A DNA stretch of 64,000 bases, taken from assembly GCF_041270065.1 (NCBI RefSeq), contig NZ_CP065958.1, forward strand, positions 7,316,001 to 7,380,000, read 5' to 3'. Position numbers and translations under genes: made by a program. This DNA comes from Streptomyces fradiae. GTDB lineage: Bacteria; Actinomycetota; Actinomycetes; Streptomycetales; Streptomycetaceae. The notes under the pieces are model-generated. The model made no database searches. It was not told the DNA's origin and saw nothing but the letters and a program-made list of their open reading frames with translations. This document shows positions 46,285-55,493 of this stretch, in pieces; position 1 is the first letter of the stretch; each line of letters opens with the position of its first letter.

Positions 46285-47604
46285 ATGCCCTCTCCCCGTG
46301 AGCCTCGTCCCCGCCCCGGGTCCCTGCGCGGCCGGGCCCGCCGGCGTCCCGTCGGCTCCCTCGCCGCCGCGCTCGCCCTGCTCGCCGCCGTCGCCGGCTC
46401 CGGTGCCGTCGCCTCCCCGGCCGCCGCGGCGCCCGCCCCCGCCCGTACCGCCGCCGACGGACTGCGCGAGGTGATGTTCGTCGGCAACAACTGGGACGGC
46501 ACCGCCGATGTCATCGAGTCCGCGGGCGAGTTGCGCCGGATCGGCCGGGTGAACGTCATCCCCGACCGCGAGGAGCGGATGCGGGAGATCTACCTCGACC
46601 CGATCAAGCTGGCCTTCTTCCTCGGCGTGCGCAGCGGGCCGGGCGAGGGCCACGACCAGTTCGTCGACGACATGTACGCCACCCCCGACGGCTCCGCCAT
46701 GGTGGTCTCCCGGCCAAGCTTCGCCGACGTCGTCTCCGTCGACCTGCGCACCGGGAGGATCAACTGGCGGTTCCCGGTGGCCGGTTACCGCTCCGACCAC
46801 ATGGCCGTCTCGCCCGACGGCACCCGGGTCGCGGTCTCCGCCTCCACCGCCAACACCGTGCACGTCCTCGACATCGTCACCGGCCGCCAGGTCGGCTCCT
46901 TCAAGACCGGCGACAAGCCCCACGAGAACGTCTTCACCTCCGACGGACTGCTGTGGAACATGTCCATCGGCGAGGTCACCACCGCGCTCGACGCGCCCTG
47001 GCTCGACTGGACCAAGGGCGACCGCAGGATCACCGTCGTGGACGCCAACACCTTCAAGACCGTGCGCGTCATCGACATGCGCGAACGCCTCGACGCCTTC
47101 GGCCGCGGCGACCTCTCCGACGCCGTGCGCCCGCTCGTCTTCACCCCCGACGAGAAGAAGATCTACTTCCAGGTGTCCTTCTTCAACGGCTTCCTCGAAT
47201 ACGACGTCGCCACCGACCGCATCACCCGCCTGAAGAACCTGCCCGGCAACCCGGACCTGAACCCCGACCGCACCTCCTGGGTCAACGACTCCCGCCACCA
47301 CGGCCTGTCGATGAGCCCCGACGGCACCAAGCTGTGCGTGGCCGGGACCATGGACGACTACACGACCGTCGTCGACCGCGCCACCCTCCAGGAGGGCCCG
47401 CTGGTCGAGACCGCCAAGCCCTACTGGGCCACCGTCAGCGGCGACGGCCGCTCCTGCGTGGTCTCCGAGAGCGGCGCCGACCGGGTCAGCGCCATCGACT
47501 TCAAGACCGGGCAGCGGGTCGCCTCCGTCCAGGTCGGCGACCACCCCCAGCGGGTCCGGCTCGCCCACGTCCCCGCCGACTGGACCGGCCCCACGGCCCC
47601 CTGA
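46285..47604 (+). CDS. Secreted YncE-like beta-propeller protein
   Basis: This 439-residue protein has a long arginine-rich signal peptide ending near ASPAAAAPAP. The mature part is a seven-bladed-propeller type chain of repeated strands with YVTN/YncE features: HMAVSPDGTRVAVSAS, HGLSMSPDGTKLCVAGT and TVSGDGRSCVVSESGADRVSAID. Family members often bind ligands or cofactors in the envelope; no enzyme site is identifiable. It is followed 36 bp later by a secreted glycosidase, possibly in one operon, and is divergent from the two-component genes. Confidence 0.82.
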   Translation: MPSPREPRPRPGSLRGRARRRPVGSLAAALALLAAVAGSGAVASPAAAAPAPARTAADGLREVMFVGNNWDGTADVIESAGELRRIGRVNVIPDREERMREIYLDPIKLAFFLGVRSGPGEGHDQFVDDMYATPDGSAMVVSRPSFADVVSVDLRTGRINWRFPVAGYRSDHMAVSPDGTRVAVSASTANTVHVLDIVTGRQVGSFKTGDKPHENVFTSDGLLWNMSIGEVTTALDAPWLDWTKGDRRITVVDANTFKTVRVIDMRERLDAFGRGDLSDAVRPLVFTPDEKKIYFQVSFFNGFLEYDVATDRITRLKNLPGNPDLNPDRTSWVNDSRHHGLSMSPDGTKLCVAGTMDDYTTVVDRATLQEGPLVETAKPYWATVSGDGRSCVVSESGADRVSAIDFKTGQRVASVQVGDHPQRVRLAHVPADWTGPTAP

Positions 47605-47640
47605 ACCCCTCGCTCCCCGCTCCTCACCCGAAGGACACCG

Positions 47641-49566
47641 TTGAAGAGAACACTCCTGGGGGCCGCGCTCGCCGCGGCCCTCCTGGCTGCCGGGACACCG
47701 GCCGCCGCACCCGCGCACGCCTCCGTCACGGAATCCGTGACCGCGACCGTCACCGACACCGACGCCGGCACCTCCCTCGCCGACAGCTGGCAGCCCCCGC
47801 TGAGCACCCGCGGCCGCTATGTCGTCGACGCGAACGGCAACCGCTTCAAGCTCAAGTCCGGCAACTGGCACGGCGCCCAGGGCTCCTGGAACGGCTCCGG
47901 CGACCCCGCCGACCCGGCCGCCCATCACGACGCCGAGAAGTCCGACCAGCTTCCCCTCGGCCTCGACCGCAAACCCCTCGCCGGAATTCTGGCCGACTTC
48001 CACGCCCTCGGCCTCAACAGCCTCCGGCTGCCCTTCTCCAACGAGATGCTGCACGACACCCGGCCGGTCCCGGACGCCGCCGTCGCCGCCAACCCCGAGC
48101 TGCGCGGCCGCACCCCGCTGCAGGTCTTCGACGCGGTGATCGCCGCGACCACCGCCGAAGGCTTCGCCGTCGTCCTCAACAACCACACCAACACCTCCCG
48201 CTGGTGCTGCGGACTCGACGGCAACGAACGCTGGAACACCAGCCAGTCCACCGCCCAGTGGGAGAACGACTGGCTGTTCCTCGCCCAGCGCTACAAGGCC
48301 AACAAGCGGGTCGTCGGCGCCGACCTCTACAACGAGGTCCGCCGCACGATCATGGACGACGCCAACTGGGGCTGGGGCGACGACCACGACTGGTGGGCCG
48401 CCACCCAGCGCCTGGGCGACCGCCTCCTCACCGAGGCCAACCCCGACCTCCTGATCATCGTCGAGGGCATCAACTGGCAGGGCATCCCCGCCGACGGCCT
48501 CTTCCACTGGCGCCCCACCCTGGAACCCGCCCGCACCCTCTCCCACACCCTCGTGGCCTCGAACAAACTGGTCTACTCGGCCCACTTCTACGGCTACACC
48601 GGGCCGAACCACACCGGCGCCACCGGCGCCGGCGAGACCCACGACTGGCGCTACCAGGAACTCTCCCGCGACGAACTCTTCGCGACCCTGCACCGCCAGG
48701 CCTTCTTCGTCACCGCCGACACCGAACGGCACTACACCGCCCCCGTCTGGATCAGTGAGTTCGGCATCGGCGCCGACGAGACCAACCCCCAGGCCCGCGC
48801 CTGGTTCACCAACTTCGTCGACTATCTGATCGCCACCGACGCCGACTTCGCCTACTGGCCGCTCGTCGGCTTCACCGGCCACGGACGCTGGAAGCTCCTC
48901 GACTACGACCCCGAGGGCCGGCGCTCCGGCCTCCTCGACGGCACCGACTGGCGGGCCCCCGACTGGCAGCGCCTCGTCACCGCCCCCGCCACGACCGGGC
49001 CCGTCCCGGTCACCGACACCTGGGACATGCTCGACCTGGACCACGCCGACGCCGTCCAGTCCCTGCGCACCCGGGCCGGCGGCGACTGGGACTCCGGCGC
49101 CCGCAAGGGCGTCTGCCCCGACGGGCAGCGGCTCATCGGCCTGGCCCACCGGGACGGACGCGGCCTGTGCACCGACGCCGGGGCGCGCGGACTCACCGCG
49201 CCCACCGGACCGGTCACCGTGGTCCGCGACGAGCGCTACGCGAAGGAGGGCGACTGGGCCGGCGGCTACACCAAACTCCAGTGCCCGCAGGGCCAGTTCG
49301 CGACCGGCTACAGCGTCCGCGGCCAGGCCGTCTCCGCCCTGCTCTGCACCGGAGCGAGCCGCGCCCTGCCGCTCACCGGCCGCACCCTGTGGTTCGACCG
49401 CGGCGACAACCGCCCCGCCGGGGCCTCGGGCGCCCCCGGCGGCGAGTTCGCCGAGGGCAACTACAAGGGCCAGTGCGCCACCACCGAGTACGTCGCCGGG
49501 ATCGCCTTCACCGGCGCGTGGCTGAAGGGCAAGACCCCGGACGCCCTGCTCTGCCGCACCCTCTGA
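47641..49566 (+). CDS. Secreted GH5-family glycoside hydrolase
   Basis: This 641-residue protein has a signal peptide (KRTLLGAALAAALLAAG) and starts at TTG with GAAGGA upstream. The GH5 barrel spans about 55-445: LNSLRLPFSNEML, acid/base Glu232 in GADLYNEVRR, HFYGYTG, and nucleophile Glu373 in VWISEFGIG. The C-terminal ~190 residues contain repeated units with cysteines (KGVCPDGQRLIGLAHRDG, KLQCPQGQFATGYSV, KGQCATTEYVAGIA), likely a beta-rich binding module. Cellulase, mannanase or related activity is possible; the substrate cannot be read from sequence. Confidence 0.87.
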   Translation: MKRTLLGAALAAALLAAGTPAAAPAHASVTESVTATVTDTDAGTSLADSWQPPLSTRGRYVVDANGNRFKLKSGNWHGAQGSWNGSGDPADPAAHHDAEKSDQLPLGLDRKPLAGILADFHALGLNSLRLPFSNEMLHDTRPVPDAAVAANPELRGRTPLQVFDAVIAATTAEGFAVVLNNHTNTSRWCCGLDGNERWNTSQSTAQWENDWLFLAQRYKANKRVVGADLYNEVRRTIMDDANWGWGDDHDWWAATQRLGDRLLTEANPDLLIIVEGINWQGIPADGLFHWRPTLEPARTLSHTLVASNKLVYSAHFYGYTGPNHTGATGAGETHDWRYQELSRDELFATLHRQAFFVTADTERHYTAPVWISEFGIGADETNPQARAWFTNFVDYLIATDADFAYWPLVGFTGHGRWKLLDYDPEGRRSGLLDGTDWRAPDWQRLVTAPATTGPVPVTDTWDMLDLDHADAVQSLRTRAGGDWDSGARKGVCPDGQRLIGLAHRDGRGLCTDAGARGLTAPTGPVTVVRDERYAKEGDWAGGYTKLQCPQGQFATGYSVRGQAVSALLCTGASRALPLTGRTLWFDRGDNRPAGASGAPGGEFAEGNYKGQCATTEYVAGIAFTGAWLKGKTPDALLCRTL

Positions 49567-49578
49567 CCCGCACATGAA

Positions 49579-49609
49579 GGGGCCCGCCGGACAAGCGCCG
49601 GCGGGCCCC
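49579..49609. terminator. Bidirectional terminator between convergent genes
   Basis: A perfect 12-bp stem (49579-49590 with 49598-49609) has a seven-base loop and lies 12 bp after the GH5 stop and 20 bp from the stop of the opposite-strand hydrolase. Confidence 0.85.
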
Positions 49610-49629
49610 GTGTGCGTACGGTCAGCGGA

Positions 49630-51702
49630 TCAGCTCCGGGTGACCTTCACCTCGTACAGCGAATAGCCCCAGCCGGTGCCCCGCTTCTCGCCGTACACCC
49701 GTACGTAGCGGGCCTGCTGCGAGGCGAACTCGGCCGTGTCGTAACCGCCGTCACCGGCGTCCGTGGACCACACCGAGCGCCAGTCGGTGCCGTCGTCCGA
49801 CAGCTCGATCCGGTAGGCCTTGGCATAGGCGGACTCCCAGTCGAGGGTGACCCGGCCGACCCGGCGCGACTCGCCCAGGTCCACCTGCCACCACTGGGCG
49901 TCGTTCCACTCGCTGGCCCAGCGCGAGCCGGTGTCGCCGTCCACGGCGCGGCCCGGCGAGTAGTTCACGAACGGGTTCCACCACTCGCTCGTGGAGGCCG
50001 AAGTCGGCTGACCGGACGCCAGGTTGACGCCCATCTCGTGCTTCTCGGTCGCCTTCCAGGTGCGCAGATACGACTCCGCGCCCTTCGCCAGCTCGTCCAC
50101 CACACCCGGGCCGCCCGGGGTGAGCCGGATCTGCTCGACCCAGTCCGGGACCAGACCGTTGTGCGCGGCGCCGTCCTTGTTCAGGTCCCAGGTGCGCTCA
50201 CCCGTCACCTGCCGGTCGAGCGTCGAACCGCCGTCGAAGCTCTTGAACGGGTACTTCACCGCGTTCGGCGCGTCCTCGCCGAGCGCGCCCGGCCAGCCGC
50301 CGACACCGTTCATGTCGGTGCCGTAGCCGAGGCCGACGCCGTACTTCTTGCGCAGGTCCGCCTTCTGCGCGGCCTCGCCGATGAAGCCCTCGGCGCCGTG
50401 CATGTACTCGGCGACGAAACCGCCGAGACGGTAGACCCGCTCGGTCCAGTCCAGGTCCATCCAGCTGTGGCTGGAGATGACACCCGGGTACTCCTCGGCC
50501 TCGAGCATGTCGAGCGCCCGGCCCGCCGCCTTCACGCTCATGTGGTCGAGCTCCAGCATCATCCCGCGCTGCATCATGCCCTTCAGGGCGTGCTCGCCGA
50601 GCCGGGTGAGGCCGCGGGTGTTGCACTGCGCGTCCGAGGCGTACGAGGGCACGGTCACGCCCGCCGGCAGCTTCTCGGCCATCGCGGGGGGCGCCGCCGC
50701 CAGCCCGATCGGGTTGTCGTGCTGCGGGCCCTTGCACTTCTCGGTCGCCCAGAAGGTGCCGGTGGACAGGAACTGGCCGATGTTCACCGCGACGCCGGTG
50801 GTGCCGCTGTCGAAGCGCACACCGCACAGCGCGTTGTCGAACTTGTGGCACAGGAACATGCTGCGCACGCCGAGGCCGTACAGCTCGTCCAGGCCCTTGT
50901 CGATGTCGGCCTGGCTGCACTGCGGGACGTCGAGGATCATCTTGCAGCCGAACGGCTCCGAGGTCTCCACGCCGAGCACGACCGCGAGCTTGCCCTGCTC
51001 GATCACCGAACGGGCCTGCGCCGCGTCCGTGACGATCCGGAACCAGCCCTTGCCCGGGCCGCCGTACATCGAGTCGACGTAGTCCTGCAGTTCGTAGGAC
51101 TTGCGCGCCTCCAGGCGGATCGCGTCCATCTCGTCGCAGCCGCGGTCGCGCGGCAGGATCGAGCAGATCAGCCCGTTGGTCACCAGGTCGTTGACCAGGA
51201 CCCGCTGGCCGCCGCGCCAGGCGCGCTCGACCCAGGCGTAGTAGTTCTGCTGGTGGCTGAGCGAGTTGTTGGCGGGCCAGTCCTTGAAGGTGGGCCAGCC
51301 GACCGGGTCGTGCTTGCCGTTGTCACCGCCGGTGAGGTGCTCGAAGAGGGCGCCCGAGCCGTCGGGGTAGTGCTCGGGACAGTCCTTGAGCGCCTCGGCG
51401 ATCCCGGCGGTGGAGAAGGTCTGGCCGCAGATCATGCGGCCGCCGAAGCCCTCGTTGGACATCAGGTGGTTGTGCGCGTCGACGAAGCCGCGCACGTTGC
51501 CGGAGGCGTCCGTCCCCTTGAACGGGGCGCCGGTGACGTTGATCTGCGAATCGGGCGCCGGCCGTGCGGTGGGCTCCCACCACTGGCCGCCGGTGTCGGC
51601 GGCGGGGACCGGGCCGGCGCCGAAGACGACGGTGGCCAGGGCGATGAACAGGGCCACGAGGGCGAATCGGCCGCCCGGCCCGCGTGTGGATGGTCGAATC
51701 AT
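49630..51702 (-). CDS. Secreted M19-like metallohydrolase with discoidin (F5/8C) domain
   Basis: This 690-residue protein has a signal peptide (FALVALFIALATVVFGAG). The large central domain is an amidohydrolase-fold metal hydrolase: DAHNHLM supplies the first two histidine ligands, later HMSVKAAG, SSHSWMDL and GTDMNGVGG match membrane-dipeptidase-like positions. The C-terminal ~140 residues are an F5/8 type C (CBM32-like) domain (RAVDGDTGSRWASEWNDAQWWQVDLG). M19 enzymes cleave dipeptides or amide bonds. A role in extracellular peptide or glycan breakdown is inferred. Confidence 0.82.
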   Translation of the reverse strand: MIRPSTRGPGGRFALVALFIALATVVFGAGPVPAADTGGQWWEPTARPAPDSQINVTGAPFKGTDASGNVRGFVDAHNHLMSNEGFGGRMICGQTFSTAGIAEALKDCPEHYPDGSGALFEHLTGGDNGKHDPVGWPTFKDWPANNSLSHQQNYYAWVERAWRGGQRVLVNDLVTNGLICSILPRDRGCDEMDAIRLEARKSYELQDYVDSMYGGPGKGWFRIVTDAAQARSVIEQGKLAVVLGVETSEPFGCKMILDVPQCSQADIDKGLDELYGLGVRSMFLCHKFDNALCGVRFDSGTTGVAVNIGQFLSTGTFWATEKCKGPQHDNPIGLAAAPPAMAEKLPAGVTVPSYASDAQCNTRGLTRLGEHALKGMMQRGMMLELDHMSVKAAGRALDMLEAEEYPGVISSHSWMDLDWTERVYRLGGFVAEYMHGAEGFIGEAAQKADLRKKYGVGLGYGTDMNGVGGWPGALGEDAPNAVKYPFKSFDGGSTLDRQVTGERTWDLNKDGAAHNGLVPDWVEQIRLTPGGPGVVDELAKGAESYLRTWKATEKHEMGVNLASGQPTSASTSEWWNPFVNYSPGRAVDGDTGSRWASEWNDAQWWQVDLGESRRVGRVTLDWESAYAKAYRIELSDDGTDWRSVWSTDAGDGGYDTAEFASQQARYVRVYGEKRGTGWGYSLYEVKVTRS

Positions 51703-51855
51703 GGTCAGCGATGCCTTCGGTCATGGGGGATACCGGGCTGCGAGCCGTCCTGGGTGTTTCTGGCGGTAACAGTGGGCTCGCGCCGAGGATCGCGGTGAAC
51801 CACCAGTGAGTCAAGAGTCCGGGTCAAATGACCTGTTGACGATCGAGAGCCGCCC

Positions 51856-52449
51856 TCAGCCGCCGATCAGCGCCACCAGCTGATCCGCCGTCGCATCCAG
51901 GAGCGCCTCCGCCGCCTGCACGTCGCCGAGCACCAGATACTGCAGCGTCAGCCCGTCGATCGTCGCCGCGAGCACCCGCGCGACCAGCTCCACCGGCACC
52001 TTCGGCGTCACCCCGAGCACCGCGCACACCTGCCCCACCAGGACCGCGGCGGACGCCACGTACTGCTCGTACTGCGCCCGCGCCAGATGCTCGAAGCCCT
52101 CCTCGCGCAGCGCGTACTGGGTCAGCTCGTACGTCAGCATGTGCTCGGCCGGATGGGCCCGCACATGCTCCCAGTACGTCCCGAGTGCGCCCCGCACGGT
52201 CTCTCGCAGCGTCGCCCGCGGCTCCACCGCCGACATCACCCGGGCCACGTAGTTCCCGGTGATCGACCCGATGGCCGCCTCCAGGAGCTCCTGCTTGGAG
52301 TCGAAGCAGTAGTGGAAGACGCTCAGCGACACCTCCGCCTCGGCGCAGATCGCCCGCGTCGTCGCCCGCCCCACCCCGTCCCTGGCCATGACCCGGACCG
52401 CCGCCTCCACCAACTGCCGGCGCCGTTCCGCCGACGGCATCCGCCCCAT
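51856..52449 (-). CDS. TetR-family regulator
   Basis: This 197-residue protein has an N-terminal TetR helix-turn-helix (RATTRAICAEAEVSLSVFHYCFDSKQELL) and an all-helical ligand domain. The ATG has GAGGAGG upstream on the minus strand. It is divergent from nothing close by and its target is unclear; the secreted hydrolase gene to its right side on the same strand is a candidate. Confidence 0.87.
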   Translation of the reverse strand: MGRMPSAERRRQLVEAAVRVMARDGVGRATTRAICAEAEVSLSVFHYCFDSKQELLEAAIGSITGNYVARVMSAVEPRATLRETVRGALGTYWEHVRAHPAEHMLTYELTQYALREEGFEHLARAQYEQYVASAAVLVGQVCAVLGVTPKVPVELVARVLAATIDGLTLQYLVLGDVQAAEALLDATADQLVALIGG

Positions 52450-52492
52450 GCTGCCTCCTCGCGTCGAGGCGCCAGGGTAACCGCACCGCCGG

Positions 52493-52912
52493 TCACATCA
52501 CCGGGTACGCCCCCTGGAACGCGAGCCGCGCGTCCGCGCCGGCGCCGATCGCGTCGAGGACGCCGTCGAGCTCCAGGAACACCTCCCACCGCTCCCGCCC
52601 CGACGCCTCGGCGAGCCGCGCCACCACCAGGTCTTCCAGCGCGGGCACCCGCTTGTTCTTCCACGCCTTGTCGGCGAGGCTCACCAGCAGGTCGTCGAGG
52701 CCCACCCCGGGGGCGTCCCAAGACGCGTGGGTCGCGGCGAAGCGAGCGAGCCGGGCGGATACGCCCTCGGCGAGCAGCAGTTCGCGACCTGTGCGCTCGT
52801 GGGCCGCACCGGGGCCGGACAGCCGGATCAGGAGCTCGGCCGCGGCCTCCGGGATCGGGGGCAGTGGCGGGTCGTCGAGGGGGCCGAGGGCGAGTGAGTG
52901 CAGCGCGGGCAT
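52493..52912 (-). CDS. HD-domain-related protein lacking the HD core
   Basis: From this ATG the protein is 139 residues. The start (MPALHSLALGPLDDPPLPPI) and the end (AWKNKRVPALEDLVVARLAE, then GADARLAFQGAYPV) match what I know of streptomycete HD-domain proteins of about 195-200 residues. The middle part that carries the HDxGK metal motif is missing: LLIRL joins directly to SGPGAAHERTG. The frame stays open, so this looks like an in-frame internal deletion rather than a frameshift. A -10-like TACCTT (minus strand) ends six bases before the ATG, so it may be leaderless. Function is probably lost or changed. Confidence 0.6.
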   Translation of the reverse strand: MPALHSLALGPLDDPPLPPIPEAAAELLIRLSGPGAAHERTGRELLLAEGVSARLARFAATHASWDAPGVGLDDLLVSLADKAWKNKRVPALEDLVVARLAEASGRERWEVFLELDGVLDAIGAGADARLAFQGAYPVM

Positions 52913-52956
52913 CGGGTCAAGGTAGCGGGTGCCGCGAACTGATGGGTGCACAAGTC

Positions 52957-52985
52957 TTGTCAGTGCAATTTCACATTACTATTTT
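52957..52985 (+). promoter_or_regulatory. AT-rich promoter of the collagenase gene
   Basis: -35 TTGTCA (52957-52962) and -10 TATTTT (52980-52985) are 17 bp apart within a strikingly AT-rich patch. The predicted leader is about 93 bases. Confidence 0.7.
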
Positions 52986-53084
52986 ACTGCTCAGCCGGTG
53001 AACCCGACATCCGTCAACTCCCGTATGAGCCAGGGGGGTTCACCGCGCATGCCGCCATCCCCCACACCCTCCTCAGGAGCCCAG

Positions 53085-55424
53085 GTGTCCCAGCGCAGAC
53101 TCGTGCGTACCTCCCTGCTCGCCACCGCCGTCGCGGTGACCCTCCTCGCCGCGGGCCAGGCCACGACCCAGGCCGCCGAACCCGCGGCCGCCCCGGCCCC
53201 CGCGCCCGCCCAGCTCCCCGCCACGTTCGGCGCGCCCGGGCAGAACCCCTTCGACGAGGTCGCGCACCTCGCCAACCCCCGCACCGCCAAGCCCACTCCG
53301 CCCACCGCCCCCGGCGGCGCCGGGGCCAAGGCCCGGATCCCCGGCCCCGCGCCCAAGGCCAAGGGCGCGAAGGCCCGCACCGCCTTCGCCGCCGGCGTGC
53401 CCTGCACCCTCGACGGCGTCACCGGCCTCTCGCCCGAGCAGTTCGCCGACTTCCTCGCCGACCCGGCCGTCACCGCCGACGGCTGTCTGCGGAACCTCAT
53501 CTGGACCTGGGACGCCCGACTCGCGCCGGTGATGTCCGACGCCCACGTCCAGGCCGTCTCGCGACGCATCTCGTCCCTCGCCGCCACCCACGACGGACGC
53601 AACTCCACCCACCTGGAGGAGATGTTCACCTACCTCCACGCGGTGGCCTACCACGACTTCTCCCGCACCGAGATCGACATCACCGACGCCCCGACCGTCG
53701 ACGCCGTCCGCCGCGCCATCGCCGACTTCGGCAACGCCGCTCACACCTTCGACGTCACCGCGACCAACGCCGCCACCCTGCGCGAGGCCCTCTACATCGG
53801 CAGCGCCCCCGGCCTGCGCCAGCACCAGCTCGGCCTGATCGTGAAGGTCCTCGCCACGATGGACGGCGCGCACCCCGCGACCAACCAGGACCCCACCTGG
53901 GCGGGCGCCGCCCTCTCCGCGCTCTCCGTCAACTACCTGGGCATCTACCCCGGCAACCAGGACACCGCCTTCCACGCCGCCGCCAAGGCCGACCCGGCCT
54001 ACCGCGCCGCCTTCAAGGCCTTCTCCGGCTACACCCACCTCAAGGGCACCGCCAACGCCTGGGTGGCCCGCGACGCCCTCTCCGAGTACGGCCGCTTCGG
54101 CCAGATATCCGGCCTCCAGCCCGCCATCGTCGCCGACCTCGGCGCCCTCCTCGGCCCCGTCGAGTCCGGCTTCGGCTACGGCAGCCAGCCCTGGGCCAAG
54201 ATCGTCAGCTGGCTCAACACCTACGACGCCTGCGCGCCCTACAACGTCTGCAAGGCCGACATCGAGAAGCGCCTCTTCCCCTACACGTACAGCTACGACA
54301 ACGGCGGCATCAAGGTCCGCACCGCCCTCGACCGGGCCACCGTCGACCAGCTCTACTACGCGAGCAAGCAGGTCAAGGCCCAGTTCCACCGCGTCATCGG
54401 CACCGACACACCCCTCACCGGCGACCCCAACAGCACCCTGAACATCGTGCTGTACGCCTCGCGCGCCGACTACGAGAACTACCACCCGCTGCTCACCGGG
54501 TACGACACCAACAACGGCGGCATCTACATCGAGAACGGCGCCACCTTCTACACCTACCAGCGGCGCGTCCCGCAGGACTCCTCGCTGACGCTCGAAGAGC
54601 TCTTCCGGCACGAGTACACCCACTACCTCAACGGCCGGTTCGCCGTCCCCGGCTTCTTCGGCGAGGGCCCCTGGTACCAGGGCGACCGCACCACCGCCAT
54701 GGACGAGGGCACCGCCGAGTTCTTCGACGGCGCCACCCGCGACAACGGCATCGCCGTCCGCAAGTCCCTGGTCCGCGGCATCATCAACGACACGGCCGGC
54801 GGCGGCCCCCGCATGAGCGTGCGCCAGCTCCTGCACGCCACCTACGACGGCGACGGCTTCCGCTTCTACAACTACGCGGGCACCTTCTTCGAGTTCCTGT
54901 GGACCGAGCGCCCGAGCCTGCTCCGCGAGATGTACGGGCGCCTGCGCGCCAACGACGTCGCCGGCTACGACGCCTGGCGCGAACGCCTCAGCGCCGACCC
55001 CGGCCTCCAGGCCGCGTACGACCGCTTCCTGGACACGCAGATCGCCAAGGTCGACGACCTCTACGTGCCCAACACCACGTTCACCCCCAACGACCGGCTC
55101 ACCTACTCGACCGTCGTCGGAGTGAAGACCGCCTTCCAAGGGGCCACGTACAGCAACCCGGACTGCGTCGAGAACGGCGACACCGGCAAGCGGCGCTTCA
55201 TCTGCACCGGAAGGATCACGGCGAACCTGAGCAACTGGAGCAGCGACGACCAGAACTTCAAGGACATGTCCGAGACCGTCGACTACTTCATCCTCGACCG
55301 CGCCCGTGAGTCCGCGCTGAACAACCTGGCCGACATGAACTGCAGCTTCGGACCGATCGAGATCTGGTCCAACAAGGTCGCGGGCACGTCGAGCTACCGC
55401 TGCGAGGGCCCGCTCCGCAGCTGA
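53085..55424 (+). CDS. Secreted M9-family collagenase
   Basis: From this GTG the protein is 779 residues. A signal peptide (RRLVRTSLLATAVAVTLLAAG) and Pro/Ala-rich linker precede the collagenase activator-like helical region (about 140-400) and the gluzincin peptidase domain. That domain holds HEYTH at 509-513 (two zinc histidines and the catalytic glutamate) and the third-ligand segment MDEGTAEFF. A short cysteine-containing C-terminal domain follows, without PKD domains. The GTG has AGGAG five bases upstream; the ATG at 53049 lacks a site. It should degrade collagen or gelatin outside the cell. Confidence 0.9.
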   Translation: MSQRRLVRTSLLATAVAVTLLAAGQATTQAAEPAAAPAPAPAQLPATFGAPGQNPFDEVAHLANPRTAKPTPPTAPGGAGAKARIPGPAPKAKGAKARTAFAAGVPCTLDGVTGLSPEQFADFLADPAVTADGCLRNLIWTWDARLAPVMSDAHVQAVSRRISSLAATHDGRNSTHLEEMFTYLHAVAYHDFSRTEIDITDAPTVDAVRRAIADFGNAAHTFDVTATNAATLREALYIGSAPGLRQHQLGLIVKVLATMDGAHPATNQDPTWAGAALSALSVNYLGIYPGNQDTAFHAAAKADPAYRAAFKAFSGYTHLKGTANAWVARDALSEYGRFGQISGLQPAIVADLGALLGPVESGFGYGSQPWAKIVSWLNTYDACAPYNVCKADIEKRLFPYTYSYDNGGIKVRTALDRATVDQLYYASKQVKAQFHRVIGTDTPLTGDPNSTLNIVLYASRADYENYHPLLTGYDTNNGGIYIENGATFYTYQRRVPQDSSLTLEELFRHEYTHYLNGRFAVPGFFGEGPWYQGDRTTAMDEGTAEFFDGATRDNGIAVRKSLVRGIINDTAGGGPRMSVRQLLHATYDGDGFRFYNYAGTFFEFLWTERPSLLREMYGRLRANDVAGYDAWRERLSADPGLQAAYDRFLDTQIAKVDDLYVPNTTFTPNDRLTYSTVVGVKTAFQGATYSNPDCVENGDTGKRRFICTGRITANLSNWSSDDQNFKDMSETVDYFILDRARESALNNLADMNCSFGPIEIWSNKVAGTSSYRCEGPLRS

Positions 55425-55476
55425 CCGACCGTCAATCGTGCCCAGGGGCAGCAGCCCCTGGGCACCGCCTGAAGAA

Positions 55477-55489
55477 TGTGACATATTAC
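55477..55489 (+). promoter_or_regulatory. Operator copy A of the hydroxyproline regulon
   Basis: TGTGACATATTAC lies 5-17 bases before the GTG of the first gene. It overlaps a -10-like CATATT (55482-55487). Matching sites occur at 58659-58671 (inverted) and 62804-62816. The shared core is GTGACATnnTAy. Confidence 0.65.
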
Positions 55490-55493
55490 TGCC

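Noticed and set aside
46240..49575. Long minus-strand open frame opposite the propeller and GH5 genes
   Set aside because: Compositionally an antisense shadow; no start signal, no recognisable domain, and the plus-strand genes have signal peptides and catalytic motifs.
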